In this document: in pieces, positions 52,143-59,936 of the stretch | How the letters are laid out: each line of letters starts with the position of its first letter | How positions within the stretch are numbered: position 1 is the first letter of the stretch | Assembly: GCA_045600225.1 (NCBI GenBank) | Contig: JAZRXL010000025.1 | Span: forward strand, 1-64,000 | DNA length: 64,000 bases | Source of the DNA: UBA1181 sp045600225 | Lineage (GTDB): Bacteria > Bacteroidota > Bacteroidia > Bacteroidales > Paludibacteraceae | Reading direction: 5' to 3' | Notes under the pieces: generated by a model | Seen by the model: the letters and a program-made list of their open reading frames with translations, nothing else | Databases searched by the model: none | What the model was told of the DNA's origin: nothing | Position numbers and translations under genes: made by a program

Positions 52143-53459
52143 TTATTTCATATTCATTGGTTGACCTGTTGCTTCTACGACGCTCCACCAGAACTCGCTT
52201 TCCAAGTTCACCTTCTTACGCTGAGAAGTAGCAGCTTCGATAGGCAATAGGGTAAAGGATCCGTTCCAGTTTCCAACAACGAAATCGGTACGACCAGCCA
52301 TTGCTGCGTGTACAGCATTGTGGGTTAACTGCTCGCAGAACTTACTATCGTTTGCATTGGCAGGGTTGCTACGGATGATGTAACTTGGATCGATGTATTT
52401 TACACAAATAGGAATGTTCTTATTCTTGAAATACTCAGTTATCTGATTCTTCATGAATATTCCGATATCTTCATGTAGGATGTTTCCTGATGCATCTTTC
52501 TTTCTTTCGCCAGTGAAGAATTGTTGTCCTGCACCTTCTGCAACCACGATTACTGCGTGCATCTTGCGTTCCAAACGTTTTTCCAATAGGTTTAAGAAAC
52601 CATGTTGTGTCTCTGGATTATCCAAAGAAAAATCCATTTCAGGAATTAAGCAGAAGTTTACATCAGGTACTGCAAGAGCCACATTGGCAGCGATGAATCC
52701 TGAGTCGCGACCCATCAACTTGATTAGAGCTACACCATTTTGTGCACCTTTAGCTTCATAGTGAGCATTTAAGATGATACTTTGAGCTGATGTGAACGCA
52801 GATTCAAAACCGAAAGACTTTTCGATAAAACTGATATCGTTATCGATGGTCTTAGGAACACCTGCTACACTAATTTTCAAACCTCTGCGAGCTATCTCTT
52901 CGTAGATGGTATGTGCACCACGAAGGGTTCCGTCACCACCTACACAGAAGAGGATATTGATATTATTGCGCTCCAATGTGTCAACAATCACATCGGCAGG
53001 TTGTTCACCTCTTGATGAGCCCAGCATAGAACCACCATCTTTGTGGATGTCGTCTACCAAATCAGGGTTTAAGTTGACAAAAGGAATTTGGTTGTCAGGG
53101 TTCAAACCGGCATAGCCATATTGAATACCAACAATATTTTTCACACCGTAACGGTTCCACAAATGAGTCACCAATCCACGGATCACATTGTTAAGTCCAG
53201 GACAAAGACCACCACAAGTTACGATGGCAACTTTTGTTTTTGCAGGTTCAAAATAAATAAACTCTTTGGGTCCAGGTTTTTCGAAAGAGACCAATGGACT
53301 ACCATTCTTAATTGTCTCTTCAACCTCCTTAAGTGATGAAGAATACAATATACGCTCTCCATCTTCTACGAAATCATAGATTCCGTCACCTTTTACTTTC
53401 GATAATTGCAAAGGAGACTTTATCTTACATTCTCCTAAATTTTTTACTGAGAAATCCAT
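52143..53459 (-). CDS. pfkA: 6-phosphofructokinase, long group-II type
   Basis: Phosphorylates fructose 6-phosphate in glycolysis. It has VTCGGLCPGLNNVIRG at the nucleotide end and GGSMLGSSRGEQ. CVGGDGTLRGAH follows; GGDGT rather than GGDD favours ATP over pyrophosphate as donor. The catalytic loop is PKTIDNDISFIEKSFGFESA, and the sugar-binding region holds MGRDSGFIAANVAL. It belongs to the long (about 440-residue) clade common in Bacteroidetes and spirochaetes. I start it at 53459 (MDFSVKNLGECKI); an upstream in-frame ATG adds nine residues. Monocistronic with a strong terminator. Confidence 0.93.
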   Translation of the reverse strand: MDFSVKNLGECKIKSPLQLSKVKGDGIYDFVEDGERILYSSSLKEVEETIKNGSPLVSFEKPGPKEFIYFEPAKTKVAIVTCGGLCPGLNNVIRGLVTHLWNRYGVKNIVGIQYGYAGLNPDNQIPFVNLNPDLVDDIHKDGGSMLGSSRGEQPADVIVDTLERNNINILFCVGGDGTLRGAHTIYEEIARRGLKISVAGVPKTIDNDISFIEKSFGFESAFTSAQSIILNAHYEAKGAQNGVALIKLMGRDSGFIAANVALAVPDVNFCLIPEMDFSLDNPETQHGFLNLLEKRLERKMHAVIVVAEGAGQQFFTGERKKDASGNILHEDIGIFMKNQITEYFKNKNIPICVKYIDPSYIIRSNPANANDSKFCEQLTHNAVHAAMAGRTDFVVGNWNGSFTLLPIEAATSQRKKVNLESEFWWSVVEATGQPMNMK

Positions 53460-53693
53460 ATATACTTTTTTGTGGGTCTCACCCATTTATTTTAATGAAT
53501 TTCAGTAGAGTAGACCTTTTACTACTTCAACCAAAACATAGTGCAAATATAAAATAATTCTTTCTTCCTACAAGTTTTCATTTTGTAAAAATAATTAATT
53601 AGAAGTTAGAAATATGAATTTGAAAGCAGAGAATTAAGATGTGGTTATAGTATCAAATAATTCGCCTTACTTTTTTGTTTAATAAATACGATG

Positions 53694-54000
53694 TTATATA
53701 ATTAAGATTATGTTAAATATGTAAAATTTTACATATTTAACATAATGTATTTTATTCTCGTCAGGCAATGAGAGCTCGTCGTATTGGAATTCTATTACAA
53801 TGTTGCCTTCTTTGTCCACCGCGCCAAACTTCCCGTCAACGAATTTTATGATGATTCCGTTAGTGTAAAAGGTAGGCGAGTCACTGTTGAAATCAGACAC
53901 GACATTCCCCTCGACATCTATCATACCCCACTTGCCGTCGCTACATACGCATGCGAGTCCGTCTCTGAAATGAACGGCATCCTCATATACGCAAGGTATT
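53694..54000 (-). pseudogene. C-terminal fragment of a WG-repeat protein
   Basis: On the minus strand, residues reading IPCVYEDAVHFRDGL, DGKWGMIDVEGNVV and DGKFGAVDKEGNIVIEFQYDEL form two to three WG repeats, about 35 residues each. Upstream of about position 54000 the frame continues only through the antisense of recD2, so the 5' part of the gene is missing. The 3' end overlaps the perfect palindrome at 53707-53746, which probably contributed the last codons. This is a broken gene of moderate G+C joined head to head to high-G+C DNA. Confidence 0.72.
53707..53746. repeat. Perfect 40-bp palindrome
   Basis: The 20 bases 53707-53726 are exactly the reverse complement of 53727-53746, with no spacer. 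The sequence is A+T-rich (a TTAAATATGTAAAA core). It could be a terminator-like stem, a recombination scar, or a fold-back joint at a chimeric boundary. Confidence 0.9.
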
Positions 54001-55772
54001 GTCTCAAGTCCTTTGTGAAGGCGATACGCGAGAGCTGGGAGAAGCAGAAGGACATCAAGAACGTCATGCTCTTCCTCCGTGACCACGGCGTCAGCACCGC
54101 GTTCGCGGCCAAGATATACCGCCAGTACGGCAAGGAGAGCGTGGCCGTCATGAAGGAGAACCCCTACCGCCTGGCCGACGACATCTGGGGCATAGGCTTC
54201 AAGACGGCGGACAGCATAGCCAAGAACATGGGCTACGGGCCGAGCGACCCGCGCCGCTGCAGGAGCGGGCTGAGGTACACGCTCAACGAGCTGGCCGGCG
54301 AGGGCCACGTCTTCGCGCTGGCCGACCAACTCGTCGAAGCGGCCAAGACGCTGCTCGAGGCCGACGGGGAACCCGTCGCCAAAGCCCTCGAGGAGATGGT
54401 GGAGAACAAGGACCTCATTCAGGAAGAGGGCGCGGTATACCTGCCGCCGTTCCACCACTCGGAGGCGGGAACGGCCAGGAAACTGCTGTCGCTCCTCTCC
54501 TCGAAGTCGGGCAACCTCTTCGACGGAGAGCTCGACATGGCCGCCGTGGAGAAGGCCTCCGGCGTCCGATACGACGACATCCAGGTCCAGGCCATCAAGG
54601 GAGCGTCCATGGCCAAGGTGCTCGTGCTGACGGGCGGACCGGGTACCGGCAAGACCACCACGACGCAGGGCATCATAGCGGCGTTCAAGTCGCAGGGCCT
54701 GAAGGTCCTCCTGGCGGCTCCGACGGGACGCGCGGCCAAGAGGATGAGCGAGGCGACCGGCATGGCCGCCAAGACCATACACCGCCTGCTGGAGTTCAAC
54801 CCGGCGGAGGGATACGGACGCGACGAGAACAGGCCCCTCCAAGGGGACGCCCTCATCGTCGACGAGTGCTCCATGATCGACATCATACTCATGTACAACC
54901 TCCTGAAGGCCATCCCCGCGCACATGCGGCTCGTGCTGGTCGGCGACATAGACCAGCTACCGAGCGTGGGCGCGGGAAACGTGCTGAGGGACATCATAGA
55001 ATCGGGCATCATTCCCGTCGTGAGGCTGACCAGGATATTCCGTCAGGCGCAGTCCAGCCGCATAGTCATGAACGCGCACGCCATCAACGGCGGCAAGCTG
55101 CCCGACATCTCCAACAGACGGGACTCCGACTTCTTCTTCATCAGGTGCGACAGCCCGGAGACGGCCTCCGCGGAGATCGTCAACCTGGTCAAGAACCGTC
55201 TGCCCCAAGCCTACAGGCAACCCCTGGGCAACATCCAGGTGCTCACCCCCATGCAACGGGGCGTGATCGGCACCGCCAACCTGAACATCCTGCTCCAGCA
55301 GGCGCTCAACCCGACGGGGGACTCCGTCAGCAGGGGCGGATACTGTTTCCGCGCCGGGGACCGGGTCATGCAGGTGCGCAACAACTACGACAAGGACGTG
55401 TTCAACGGCGACATAGGCACCGTCAGGCGCGTGGACACGGAGGAGAGGACCGTCACGGTGGACTTCGACGGGACAACCGCCCAATACGAGGCCTCCGAGC
55501 TCGACGAGATCGTCCTCGCCTACGCCACCACCATCCACAAGTCGCAGGGCTCGGAGTACCCCATCGTGGTTATCCCCGTCATGACGACGCACTACGTCAT
55601 GCTGCAGCGCAACCTCATATACACGGCCATAACACGCGCCAAGAAGATCTGCGTGCTCATCGGACAGGCCAGCGCGCTGTCCATCGCCATAAACAACCTG
55701 ACCGTCAGCAAACGCAACACAAGGCTCAAGGAGAGGCTCGCGGGTCCCTTCACAGGATCCGCCGGACGATAA
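53784..55772 (+). CDS. recD2: RecD2-like DNA helicase, 5'-truncated and high G+C
   Basis: Open frame of 662 residues, of which only those from about residue 75 (position ~54006) are RecD2; the first part is antisense to the WG-repeat fragment. The genuine part shows HGVSTAFAAKIYRQYG and DDIWGIGFKTADSIAKNMG (helix-hairpin-helix domain), Walker A TGGPGTGKTTTTQ (Lys290), VDECSMID, LVGDIDQLPSVG, and YATTIHKSQGSEYP with YTAITRAK. Family members start with an OB-fold region of well over 100 residues that is missing here. Base composition is extreme for the window: 45 of 60 bases in 54241-54300 are G or C. The gene is therefore foreign or wrongly joined, and probably non-functional without its N-terminus. 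Confidence 0.85.
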   Translation: MEFYYNVAFFVHRAKLPVNEFYDDSVSVKGRRVTVEIRHDIPLDIYHTPLAVATYACESVSEMNGILIYARYCLKSFVKAIRESWEKQKDIKNVMLFLRDHGVSTAFAAKIYRQYGKESVAVMKENPYRLADDIWGIGFKTADSIAKNMGYGPSDPRRCRSGLRYTLNELAGEGHVFALADQLVEAAKTLLEADGEPVAKALEEMVENKDLIQEEGAVYLPPFHHSEAGTARKLLSLLSSKSGNLFDGELDMAAVEKASGVRYDDIQVQAIKGASMAKVLVLTGGPGTGKTTTTQGIIAAFKSQGLKVLLAAPTGRAAKRMSEATGMAAKTIHRLLEFNPAEGYGRDENRPLQGDALIVDECSMIDIILMYNLLKAIPAHMRLVLVGDIDQLPSVGAGNVLRDIIESGIIPVVRLTRIFRQAQSSRIVMNAHAINGGKLPDISNRRDSDFFFIRCDSPETASAEIVNLVKNRLPQAYRQPLGNIQVLTPMQRGVIGTANLNILLQQALNPTGDSVSRGGYCFRAGDRVMQVRNNYDKDVFNGDIGTVRRVDTEERTVTVDFDGTTAQYEASELDEIVLAYATTIHKSQGSEYPIVVIPVMTTHYVMLQRNLIYTAITRAKKICVLIGQASALSIAINNLTVSKRNTRLKERLAGPFTGSAGR

Positions 55773-56245
55773 CTTTCCGACCGGAAATTTGCTTTTTCCC
55801 GCCGAAAGCCTTACATTCGTGTGAGTTTTTTAATGTACAACAAGGCGGGCTTTGGTTGTGAAACCGGTGTCCGCCGCTCTTTTTCCATATACAAAAACCC
55901 AATACAGGGAACATCAGAACACACCCTTATGATAGAACACTCGATCGTTATCAAAAAGTAGCTGAAACGGACACTAAATCCGGGAAATATAAGACAGGTC
56001 ACATTCAAATGGATGGGATACAAGTAAATAGGGGGATATCACTTTCTAATGATACACCCCTTAATAGTCAACTCCAAATATTTAGAAGCAGAAATTTATT
56101 CTAGCGTCCCGGCCTAAACGAGCAGCCTCAGGACCGCAAATACATCCAAAAACCTTGGTGTCCTTATCAGCAAAACGAACTTGTCACCCATCACCTTGGC
56201 TGTTCTTCAAGTACACCCGATGAAATATCATGCAAAAAACATCTT
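55773..56245. other. Gene-free stretch after recD2
   Basis: No convincing coding region. GGCGG at 55844-55848 pairs with CCGCC at 55871-55875 around an inner hairpin (GGTT/AACC) and is followed by a T-rich run at 55880-55884, a plausible recD2 terminator. Base composition falls from G+C-rich to A+T-rich across this stretch, which marks the right edge of the foreign segment. A 70-codon minus-strand frame at 55811-56023 shows no family resemblance. Confidence 0.45.
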
Positions 56246-56270
56246 CCATCCGTTCTCTTTGGACGGATGG
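56246..56270 (-). terminator. Terminator after the 56283 gene
   Basis: 8-bp stem CCATCCGT / ACGGATGG with a 9-nt loop; on the minus strand a TTTTTT run follows at 56239-56234. Confidence 0.7.
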
Positions 56271-56282
56271 GAAAGTCAACTA

Positions 56283-56699
56283 TCACATATCGACAATGAA
56301 CCCTTCTCTATCTATGGCATTCCCTTGGCCCGGATCTTCCGACAATTTTAGGATTTGATCTCTAAGAGTTTTAATCATCTGGCCGGTTATCTCCGCCTGA
56401 TTAAAGGCAATGCCGGTTATGCCAGAATATGGCAAGAGCCTTATGCCGATTTGTGATATCAGCATCCTTCCCCTATTGGACTCTGGATTGAGTTCATCGG
56501 GCGTTAGAGACATATAATCATCCACAGCCAACTCCAATTCGTTGAGTATTTGGATTATTGTATTTCTATCAATGTCCTTTTCGTTTGCCTCCTCCACCAT
56601 TCTATTAAAGCCTTGAAACGAATCCTTTATTGATTGTGTAGATTGTGTAATAGGCAAAACCATGCATTTTAAAACGTTGAAAATATCTAATTCTTTCAT
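56283..56699 (-). CDS. Hypothetical protein (138 aa), partner of the HExxH protein
   Basis: No family recognised. Mostly helical by pattern (SIKDSFQGFNRMVEEANEKDIDRNTIIQILNELELAVDDYM), acidic, with no signal peptide or membrane segment. Its ATG overlaps the stop of the upstream HExxH-protein gene by 4 bp (56696-56699), so expression is coupled and a complex or inhibitor relationship is possible. Followed by an intrinsic terminator. Confidence 0.6.
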   Translation of the reverse strand: MKELDIFNVLKCMVLPITQSTQSIKDSFQGFNRMVEEANEKDIDRNTIIQILNELELAVDDYMSLTPDELNPESNRGRMLISQIGIRLLPYSGITGIAFNQAEITGQMIKTLRDQILKLSEDPGQGNAIDREGFIVDM

Positions 56700-57436
56700 G
56701 ATTTAGTTGGAATATAATTCTTGAACATTTTTACTATGATGTTATATAGCTCCTCCTCATGACCATTTGGATATTGGTCTCTGAACGCTAAGACAATATC
56801 TTTCACTCCTTGGCCTTGTTCCAATATTTGATTTTGCGACTCACACTTGTACATTCTTTTTAGTAAATAATATACATTGGATTGTTTCTCTGTATATTCA
56901 TCAAGGAAAGCCCCGTATCCATAGAAACTGATTCCGATTGAACCCTGTTTCTTCTTTGTTATTCCTACACACACATCATGCAGATTCGTTTGATGCATCT
57001 CGTCATACAGACGACAAATCTTTAGAGCTCCCATTTCGGCGAAAGCCTCGTCCAACTCAATAAAGCTGTTATCAAAACTACTCCGATCAAACCATGCGTG
57101 CATCATTTCATGGAACAAAGTAAATAATGTCAACTTTCCCTCATCCACTCCTTCACATTTGGCACAACTGCTTATCACGTCTGAATATAAGGTGATTATA
57201 CTTTTACAGTAAAGCCCAAGCGTCATAATCTTTTCACAGTCAACTTTTTCTATTTTGAGATCATCAGCTATTCTCCTGATTCGCGCTATTTGAACATCAT
57301 CCTTGTTGATGTCAATAGGTTCTTTCTCCCCATTTTCCGTTTTTAGACTTACCGTTAATATCGGGTAGCCAAGTATTTTTTTAAAGAATTCTTCATTGGC
57401 CCATTCCATGGCTTCCTGTAATGTTTTTATATCCAT
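56696..57436 (-). CDS. Zincin-like protein with HEMMH motif (246 aa), hypothetical metallopeptidase
   Basis: The motif LFTLFHEMMHAWFDRSSFDNSFIELDEAFAEMGALKI places HExxH at about residues 113-117 and a downstream Glu in DEAFAE, about 24 residues later. This is the spacing of gluzincin-type zinc peptidases. The N-terminal region includes AMEWANEEFFKKILGYPILTVSL. There is no signal peptide, so it is cytoplasmic. The rest is unrecognised. Similar small zincins occur as ImmA/IrrE-type proteases or SprT-like proteins; neither can be confirmed. It is coupled to the 138-residue partner and divergent from a small plus-strand gene. Confidence 0.62.
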   Translation of the reverse strand: MDIKTLQEAMEWANEEFFKKILGYPILTVSLKTENGEKEPIDINKDDVQIARIRRIADDLKIEKVDCEKIMTLGLYCKSIITLYSDVISSCAKCEGVDEGKLTLFTLFHEMMHAWFDRSSFDNSFIELDEAFAEMGALKICRLYDEMHQTNLHDVCVGITKKKQGSIGISFYGYGAFLDEYTEKQSNVYYLLKRMYKCESQNQILEQGQGVKDIVLAFRDQYPNGHEEELYNIIVKMFKNYIPTKS

Positions 57437-57524
57437 ATCTTCATCGAATTATCTTACTATTGAAACAAAGATATATAACTATCTGCATTATGAGGATTTC
57501 CTATACGAATAATTTTGTTGTTAC

Positions 57525-57767
57525 ATGCCAATGATAATTTGTCTTCTAGTTGCTTGTTATAGCGTCTTGCTTTCATCTCTTAACAGAGACAGCAGTCTTT
57601 CCAACATCAACATACATCTTGAGTCAATCCGCAATAAAGCGATGAAAGCGTTTAAGGGATTATCCTCCGTAATATGGAAACAATTCTATCTCAGTAAACT
57701 TGGCAAACATAATTATCAGAAACTTCAAGAGGAAGCAAAGAAACTTGAAATTCTTTTTTCTAAATAA
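57525..57767 (+). CDS. Small hypothetical protein or 3' remnant (80 aa)
   Basis: Short frame with a hydrophobic start (MPMIICLLVACYSVLLSSL) and a basic helical tail (SVIWKQFYLSKLGKHNYQKLQEEAKKLEILFSK), ending immediately before a strong terminator. The tail looks like the C-terminus of a larger protein, but I cannot name the family, and nothing upstream extends it. It could equally be a real small membrane protein. Confidence 0.35.
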   Translation: MPMIICLLVACYSVLLSSLNRDSSLSNINIHLESIRNKAMKAFKGLSSVIWKQFYLSKLGKHNYQKLQEEAKKLEILFSK

Positions 57768-57802
57768 AAAAGACATCTCGCATAATTGCGAGATGTCTTT
57801 TT
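57767..57802. terminator. Bidirectional terminator
   Basis: 11-bp perfect stem GACATCTCGCA / TGCGAGATGTC with a 4-nt loop, flanked by an A run and a T run, between the small plus-strand frame and the convergent fibronectin-type protein gene. Confidence 0.85.
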
Positions 57803-57813
57803 CATATCTTTGT

Positions 57814-59910
57814 CTAAAACGCAACCTCAAACGTATACACGGCTTTTAGCGGTGTTTTCGACTTTGGTTGGATCAGATATTTGTATTTCTTCCCTTTGAA
57901 TACATTATCGTCAAAATAGTGCGTCCTGTCGGGACGGAAGGATCCGATCAACTTCGGCGCAGCCCCGTCCTCAATCCTGAAGACATGGATCACGTCGATA
58001 TTCCTTGAGGCGTTCTTCCATGAGACGAGGATGCCTCCCTTTCGGTAATTCTTCTCGACTTTAACGTCCTTAACACCCTGCGTCCTCACCACACGCGACT
58101 TCACGGGAATTCCCTCAGTGACACTCTGGTTGTTCGAGGCGTCGTAGGACACGAGATTATAAATCACCTTCTCCCCCTTGAAGGAGGATGTGGTGTCGGT
58201 GAACTCCTGCGCAAGCGCCGGACTCTTCCATGCGGCGAGTCTTTCCCACTTGCCTTCGGCCGTCACCTTACGGTACAACTCCACCCTCTCCAGGTCGGAA
58301 CTTGAACTGTTTACCCATTTAAGGACAAAGAGATTCCTGTCGTTCTGCCTGATGTCCGTAAACACCGCCTTGGCAGGGGCGATGGTGTCCGGTTTCACCA
58401 ATTTGACCATATCCGAGAGTGTGGACTGGTTGTAGTTAATGTCGATGGCCATGGCCTTATAGTAGACATCGTTGGTGAGCGATCCGAGGAACAAGGTGTC
58501 CGTGAAGGAGTTACCGGGCAGGATGGTGTCCGAACAAGAGAGGAAGTCGTGGTTCGGATTATTGGCTCTGAAGACACGATATCCCATGATGTCCTGTTCC
58601 GGGTTCTTATTCCAGGTCAGACTCACGACGCCGGCGGAGTCGATCGTGCCCTTCAGGCCTGTCGGAGCGGAAGGCGGAATACTGTCCACAAGATGGCGGA
58701 ATACGACGTTAGAGACGCTCTCCTGACCATCCTTCGCACCATACGCCACAACCCTATAATAGTTGGTTAGGTGAGTGCTCTTATCCTTATACGAACGTGT
58801 CTTACCAGATAGCAACTTAGTTGTCACGTTTTGGAAGACAGGAGATTTGGTTTTCGTGTCGAAGTTCATCTTATCAACCCTTTGGACATGGAACCCGCGT
58901 ATGGCCTGGTTCTTTGGATTGGTAACTGTCCATTTTACCTCACCGACGTTCTTCTCATTGATCACCACATCATCGATCCTCACGTCAACCAAGAACTCAC
59001 AATCGTTCGATACTTTCACCACATTAGAGTATGGTCCGTTCACTCCGAAAGGTGTGACACCATAGATTCTGTATTGGTAGGTCTTGTCGCATTCGGGAAG
59101 GGAATCCCCCGCCAAGCACAAGTCCTTGGACGACTCGTCGGTGTAGGTGTAGACTATCGGCCGCTCGTTTACCTTGGAGAACCTCACGCCGTCGACGCTG
59201 CGCTCCAGCACATATCCCGAATAACTTCTTTTGATGTCGGCCACGTTCCAATTGAAGTGCACCTTCTCACCCGCCGCCTCGTAGCTCAACCCCTTAGGGG
59301 TGGGAAGCTGTGAGAGCTTGTCCATGTCGACACGCACCACCTTGGCTTTCTCCGCGTACTTACCGTCGCCCAGCACGACGCGGTATTCGTACGAAGCGTG
59401 GGGCGTTACCTTCTCGTCCTTGTGGTACAGGCATACAGCCTTGGCGATCTCCAGATCGAACTCGCAGGTGACGAGACCAAGTTTATACAGGTAATCCTGG
59501 ATCTTAGGATCCCTATACCTCTTCATGTCGAAACGGATGGAGTCGGCCTCCATCTGCGCCCTGATGGAATCGGAGCTGAACTTCCTCTCCAACTCCTCCT
59601 GATAAAGGACGAAGCCGATCATCATGGACTGGTCGTTCACCTCAGACATGGCGTCGAACCTCTCGAACGGAGCCGGCTTCCCGCTAAAGATATCGGACCA
59701 CAAGGAAGATCCCGCCTCCCTTCTCTGAACCACAAAACCGCTTTCCTTGGCGTGACGCAGGATGTCCGCCGTTTGCGGATACCACCTAAGAGCGACGTAG
59801 CCGCCGGCGTTGTAGGAATATAGGTCGATGGAATAATCCCCCGACTGCGCCGCAGCGCCACCCGCGAACAGCGAGCAGACGAGCAACATTATGAATTTTA
59901 ACCGTTTCAT
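57814..59910 (-). CDS. Exported fibronectin type III repeat protein
   Basis: 698 residues with a signal peptide (LKFIMLLVCSLFAGGAAAQ). The N-terminal ~200 residues are a distinct region (YSYNAGGYVALRWYPQTADIL). After it come at least four fibronectin III-like units, recognisable by repeats such as PKGLSYEAAGEKVHFNWNV with YSGYVLERSVDGVRF, APTGLKGTIDSAGVVSLTWN with GYRVFRAN, and VRTQGVKDVKVEKNYRKGGILVSW. There is no sortase or PorSS C-terminal sorting domain in plain view. It follows the 962-residue exported protein by 26 bp on the same strand and is probably cotranscribed with it and the partial gene at the window edge. Function is unknown; an adhesive or scaffold role is inference. Confidence 0.75.
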   Translation of the reverse strand: MKRLKFIMLLVCSLFAGGAAAQSGDYSIDLYSYNAGGYVALRWYPQTADILRHAKESGFVVQRREAGSSLWSDIFSGKPAPFERFDAMSEVNDQSMMIGFVLYQEELERKFSSDSIRAQMEADSIRFDMKRYRDPKIQDYLYKLGLVTCEFDLEIAKAVCLYHKDEKVTPHASYEYRVVLGDGKYAEKAKVVRVDMDKLSQLPTPKGLSYEAAGEKVHFNWNVADIKRSYSGYVLERSVDGVRFSKVNERPIVYTYTDESSKDLCLAGDSLPECDKTYQYRIYGVTPFGVNGPYSNVVKVSNDCEFLVDVRIDDVVINEKNVGEVKWTVTNPKNQAIRGFHVQRVDKMNFDTKTKSPVFQNVTTKLLSGKTRSYKDKSTHLTNYYRVVAYGAKDGQESVSNVVFRHLVDSIPPSAPTGLKGTIDSAGVVSLTWNKNPEQDIMGYRVFRANNPNHDFLSCSDTILPGNSFTDTLFLGSLTNDVYYKAMAIDINYNQSTLSDMVKLVKPDTIAPAKAVFTDIRQNDRNLFVLKWVNSSSSDLERVELYRKVTAEGKWERLAAWKSPALAQEFTDTTSSFKGEKVIYNLVSYDASNNQSVTEGIPVKSRVVRTQGVKDVKVEKNYRKGGILVSWKNASRNIDVIHVFRIEDGAAPKLIGSFRPDRTHYFDDNVFKGKKYKYLIQPKSKTPLKAVYTFEVAF

Positions 59911-59936
59911 ATTATGATGAGACTATTTATTACAAT

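Noticed and set aside
53694..54923. Single 409-residue minus-strand protein
   Set aside because: Only the last ~100 residues are a WG-repeat protein; the rest is the antisense of recD2, low in complexity and rich in Arg, Val and Leu as expected for antisense of G+C-rich DNA.
54866..55861. 331-codon plus-strand frame inside recD2
   Set aside because: Alternative-frame shadow of a G+C-rich gene; its His/Arg/Gln-rich translation matches no family.
57525..57767. IS transposase tail
   Set aside because: The basic helical C-terminus looked transposase-like, but no catalytic residues, terminal inverted repeats or target duplications were found.
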